Below are positions 6,656 through 8,113 of a stretch of 8,113 nt of DNA, one piece after another. The stretch's first letter is position 1. Each line of letters begins with the position of its first letter. The position numbers and the translations under genes were made by a program. The DNA lies in NCBI GenBank assembly GCA_025458365.1, contig JALOSP010000042.1:1-8113 (forward strand), written 5' to 3'. The stretch comes from Hyphomonadaceae bacterium. GTDB lineage: Bacteria; Pseudomonadota; Alphaproteobacteria; Caulobacterales; Aquidulcibacteraceae. The notes beneath the pieces are model-generated. The model saw only the letters and a program-made list of their open reading frames with translations. It was not told the DNA's origin and did not search any database.

Positions 6656-8113
6656 TCAAGTCAAGTCCCGCACGTCAGTCAGCCGCCCGGTGATGGCTGC
6701 TGCGGCTGCCATGGCCGGGGACAGGAGATGGGTGCGCCCGTCGCGGCCCTGACGGCCTTCGAAGTTGCGGTTGGAAGTGGAGGCGCACCGCTCGAACGGG
6801 GCGAGCCGGTCGGGGTTCATGCCCAGACACATGGAACAGCCCGGCTCGCGCCACTCGAACCCGGCCTCGATGAAGATGGCGTCCAGCCCTTCGTCCTCGG
6901 CCTGCATGCGCACCAGGCCGGAGCCGGGCACCACCATGGCGCGCACCCCGTCAGCCACCTTGCGGCCCCGCGCCACGCTGGCCGCCGCGCGCAGATCCTC
7001 GATCCGGGAATTGGTGCAGGACCCGATGAACACCCGCTGCACCGGCACGTCAGTGATCTTCTGGCCCGGCGTCAGGCCCATATAGTCCAGCGCGCGCACG
7101 GCGCTGTCGCGGGCGATGCCTTCAGGCATGGCGGCAGGGTCGGGCACCAGCCCGTCAATCGCCATCACCTGTTCGGGGCTGGTGCCCCAGGTCAGCAGCG
7201 GGGCGATGTCACTGCCCGCAATCACGACCTCACTGTCAAATATCGCACCCTCATCGCTGTGCAGCGTTTTCCAGTGGGCCAGCGCCAGTTCCCACGCCCC
7301 GGCCTTGGGTGCGCTGGGCCGCCCGGCCAGATAGGCGAAGGTCTTGTCATCCGGCGCCACCAGACCGGCGCGCGCGCCTGCCTCGATCGCCATGTTGCAC
7401 AGCGTCATCCGGCCTTCCATGGACAGGTCGCTGATCGCCTGGCCGCGATACTCGATCACATGGCCGGTGCCGCCTGCCGTGCCCAGCCGCCCGATGATCG
7501 CCAGCGCGATATCCTTGGCCGTGATGCCTGGTGCCACGGGCCCCTCGATGGTGACGGCCATGTTCTTCATCTTGCGGGCCCGCAGCGTCTGGGTGGCCAG
7601 CACATGCTCCACCTCCGACGTGCCGATCCCGTGGGCCAGCGCACCAAACGCCCCATGGGTGCTGGTGTGGCTGTCGCCGCACACGATGGTCATCCCCGGC
7701 TGGGTGCGCCCCTGCTCCGGCCCCACCACATGGACGATGCCGTTGCGAAGCTCGCCCATGGGGAAAAACTCGATGCCGTGGGCGGCCACATTCTTCGCCA
7801 GCGTCTGCAGCTGCAGGCGTGCCTGCGGATCGGCCACCGCATCAACACCGGCGGCCTGATTCTCAGTCGGTGTGTTGTGATCGGCGACGGCCAGCGTCAG
7901 GTCCGGACGGCGCACCTGGCGACCGGCCGCGGCAAGGCCCGCAAACGCCCGCGGGGTCGTCACCTCATGGATCAGGTGGAGGTCAATAAAAAGCAGGCTC
8001 TCGCCACCACCGGCATCGCACACCGCGTGGGCATCCCAGATCTTGTCGTAGAGCGTCCTGGGCGGTGTCTGGGGTAGGGTCTTGAGGGTGCTGTTCTCGG
8101 CCATCGCACCCAT
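6656..8113 (-). CDS. leuC: 3-isopropylmalate dehydratase large subunit LeuC
   Basis: LeuC, with LeuD, isomerises 2-isopropylmalate to 3-isopropylmalate in leucine synthesis, in the cytoplasm, using a [4Fe-4S] cluster. The 485-residue frame carries the full aconitase-like fold: [11 protein letters not shown] near the N-terminus (residues 19-29), VADHNTPT (76-83), [20 protein letters not shown] (145-164), and the three cluster cysteines Cys366 (GSCTNS), Cys426 and Cys429 (GCSMC). The C-terminus has the conserved [12 protein letters not shown] (445-456). It is slightly longer than the usual 465-480 residues because of a short N-terminal extension. Two starts are possible: the ATG ending exactly at the window edge (8113) or ATG at 8106-8104 three codons later (in-frame codon four, MAENS). 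Upstream sequence needed to choose is outside the window. It heads a minus-strand cluster with the transporter and dapE. leuD is not next to it within the window. Confidence 0.96.
   Translation of the reverse strand: MGAMAENSTLKTLPQTPPRTLYDKIWDAHAVCDAGGGESLLFIDLHLIHEVTTPRAFAGLAAAGRQVRRPDLTLAVADHNTPTENQAAGVDAVADPQARLQLQTLAKNVAAHGIEFFPMGELRNGIVHVVGPEQGRTQPGMTIVCGDSHTSTHGAFGALAHGIGTSEVEHVLATQTLRARKMKNMAVTIEGPVAPGITAKDIALAIIGRLGTAGGTGHVIEYRGQAISDLSMEGRMTLCNMAIEAGARAGLVAPDDKTFAYLAGRPSAPKAGAWELALAHWKTLHSDEGAIFDSEVVIAGSDIAPLLTWGTSPEQVMAIDGLVPDPAAMPEGIARDSAVRALDYMGLTPGQKITDVPVQRVFIGSCTNSRIEDLRAAASVARGRKVADGVRAMVVPGSGLVRMQAEDEGLDAIFIEAGFEWREPGCSMCLGMNPDRLAPFERCASTSNRNFEGRQGRDGRTHLLSPAMAAAAAITGRLTDVRDLT

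Noticed and set aside
6617..8077. A 486-codon plus-strand open frame opposite leuC
   Set aside because: It is a shadow of leuC: the opposite strand holds every LeuC motif, while this frame gives His/Arg/Gly-rich sequence with no recognisable domain.

Overview
The window is GC-rich, densely coding DNA from a Gram-negative bacterium. The codon style, the DapE and LeuC sequences and the autotransporter point to an alphaproteobacterium, most likely in or near the Sphingomonadales. This placement is inferred from sequence character, not from a search. No tRNA, rRNA, CRISPR array or intact insertion sequence was found.

Left part (1-3839). The first 316 bases hold the 5' part of a minus-strand gene for a small multi-pass membrane protein that runs off the window start. 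A 178-base divergent gap follows, with a weak minus-strand promoter candidate. Two plus-strand genes come next, 45 bases apart and probably co-transcribed: a 136-residue secreted, cysteine-containing protein of unknown function, and a 962-residue autotransporter. The autotransporter has a signal peptide, a passenger built of about six or seven degenerate HAF-type repeats, a Thr/Asn/Val-rich linker, and a C-terminal beta-barrel ending in Phe-Trp. The two look like a small cell-surface unit. The passenger-coding DNA is visibly poorer in GC than the barrel-coding DNA.

Middle (3840-4348). This is a 509-base gap between convergent transcription units with no gene I can support. It is the most structured non-coding stretch in the window. 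It holds a perfect 10-bp inverted repeat just after the autotransporter, four direct copies of a CCTTAGCCGACA-type motif within 120 bases, an imperfect palindrome built around the last copy, and a short hairpin directly behind the dapE stop. The repeat cluster could be an insertion-sequence end (IS21-like ends carry such repeats) or a cluster of protein-binding sites.

Right part (4349-8113, all minus strand). Three tightly spaced genes are read in the order leuC, Ca2+/H+ antiporter (chaA-type), dapE, with gaps of 13 and 17 bases, so they are probably one transcript. LeuC (isopropylmalate isomerase large subunit, leucine synthesis) and DapE (succinyl-diaminopimelate desuccinylase, lysine and peptidoglycan synthesis) carry all expected catalytic or cluster residues. 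LeuD, the obligate partner of LeuC, is not in the window, and the transporter occupies the place directly after leuC.
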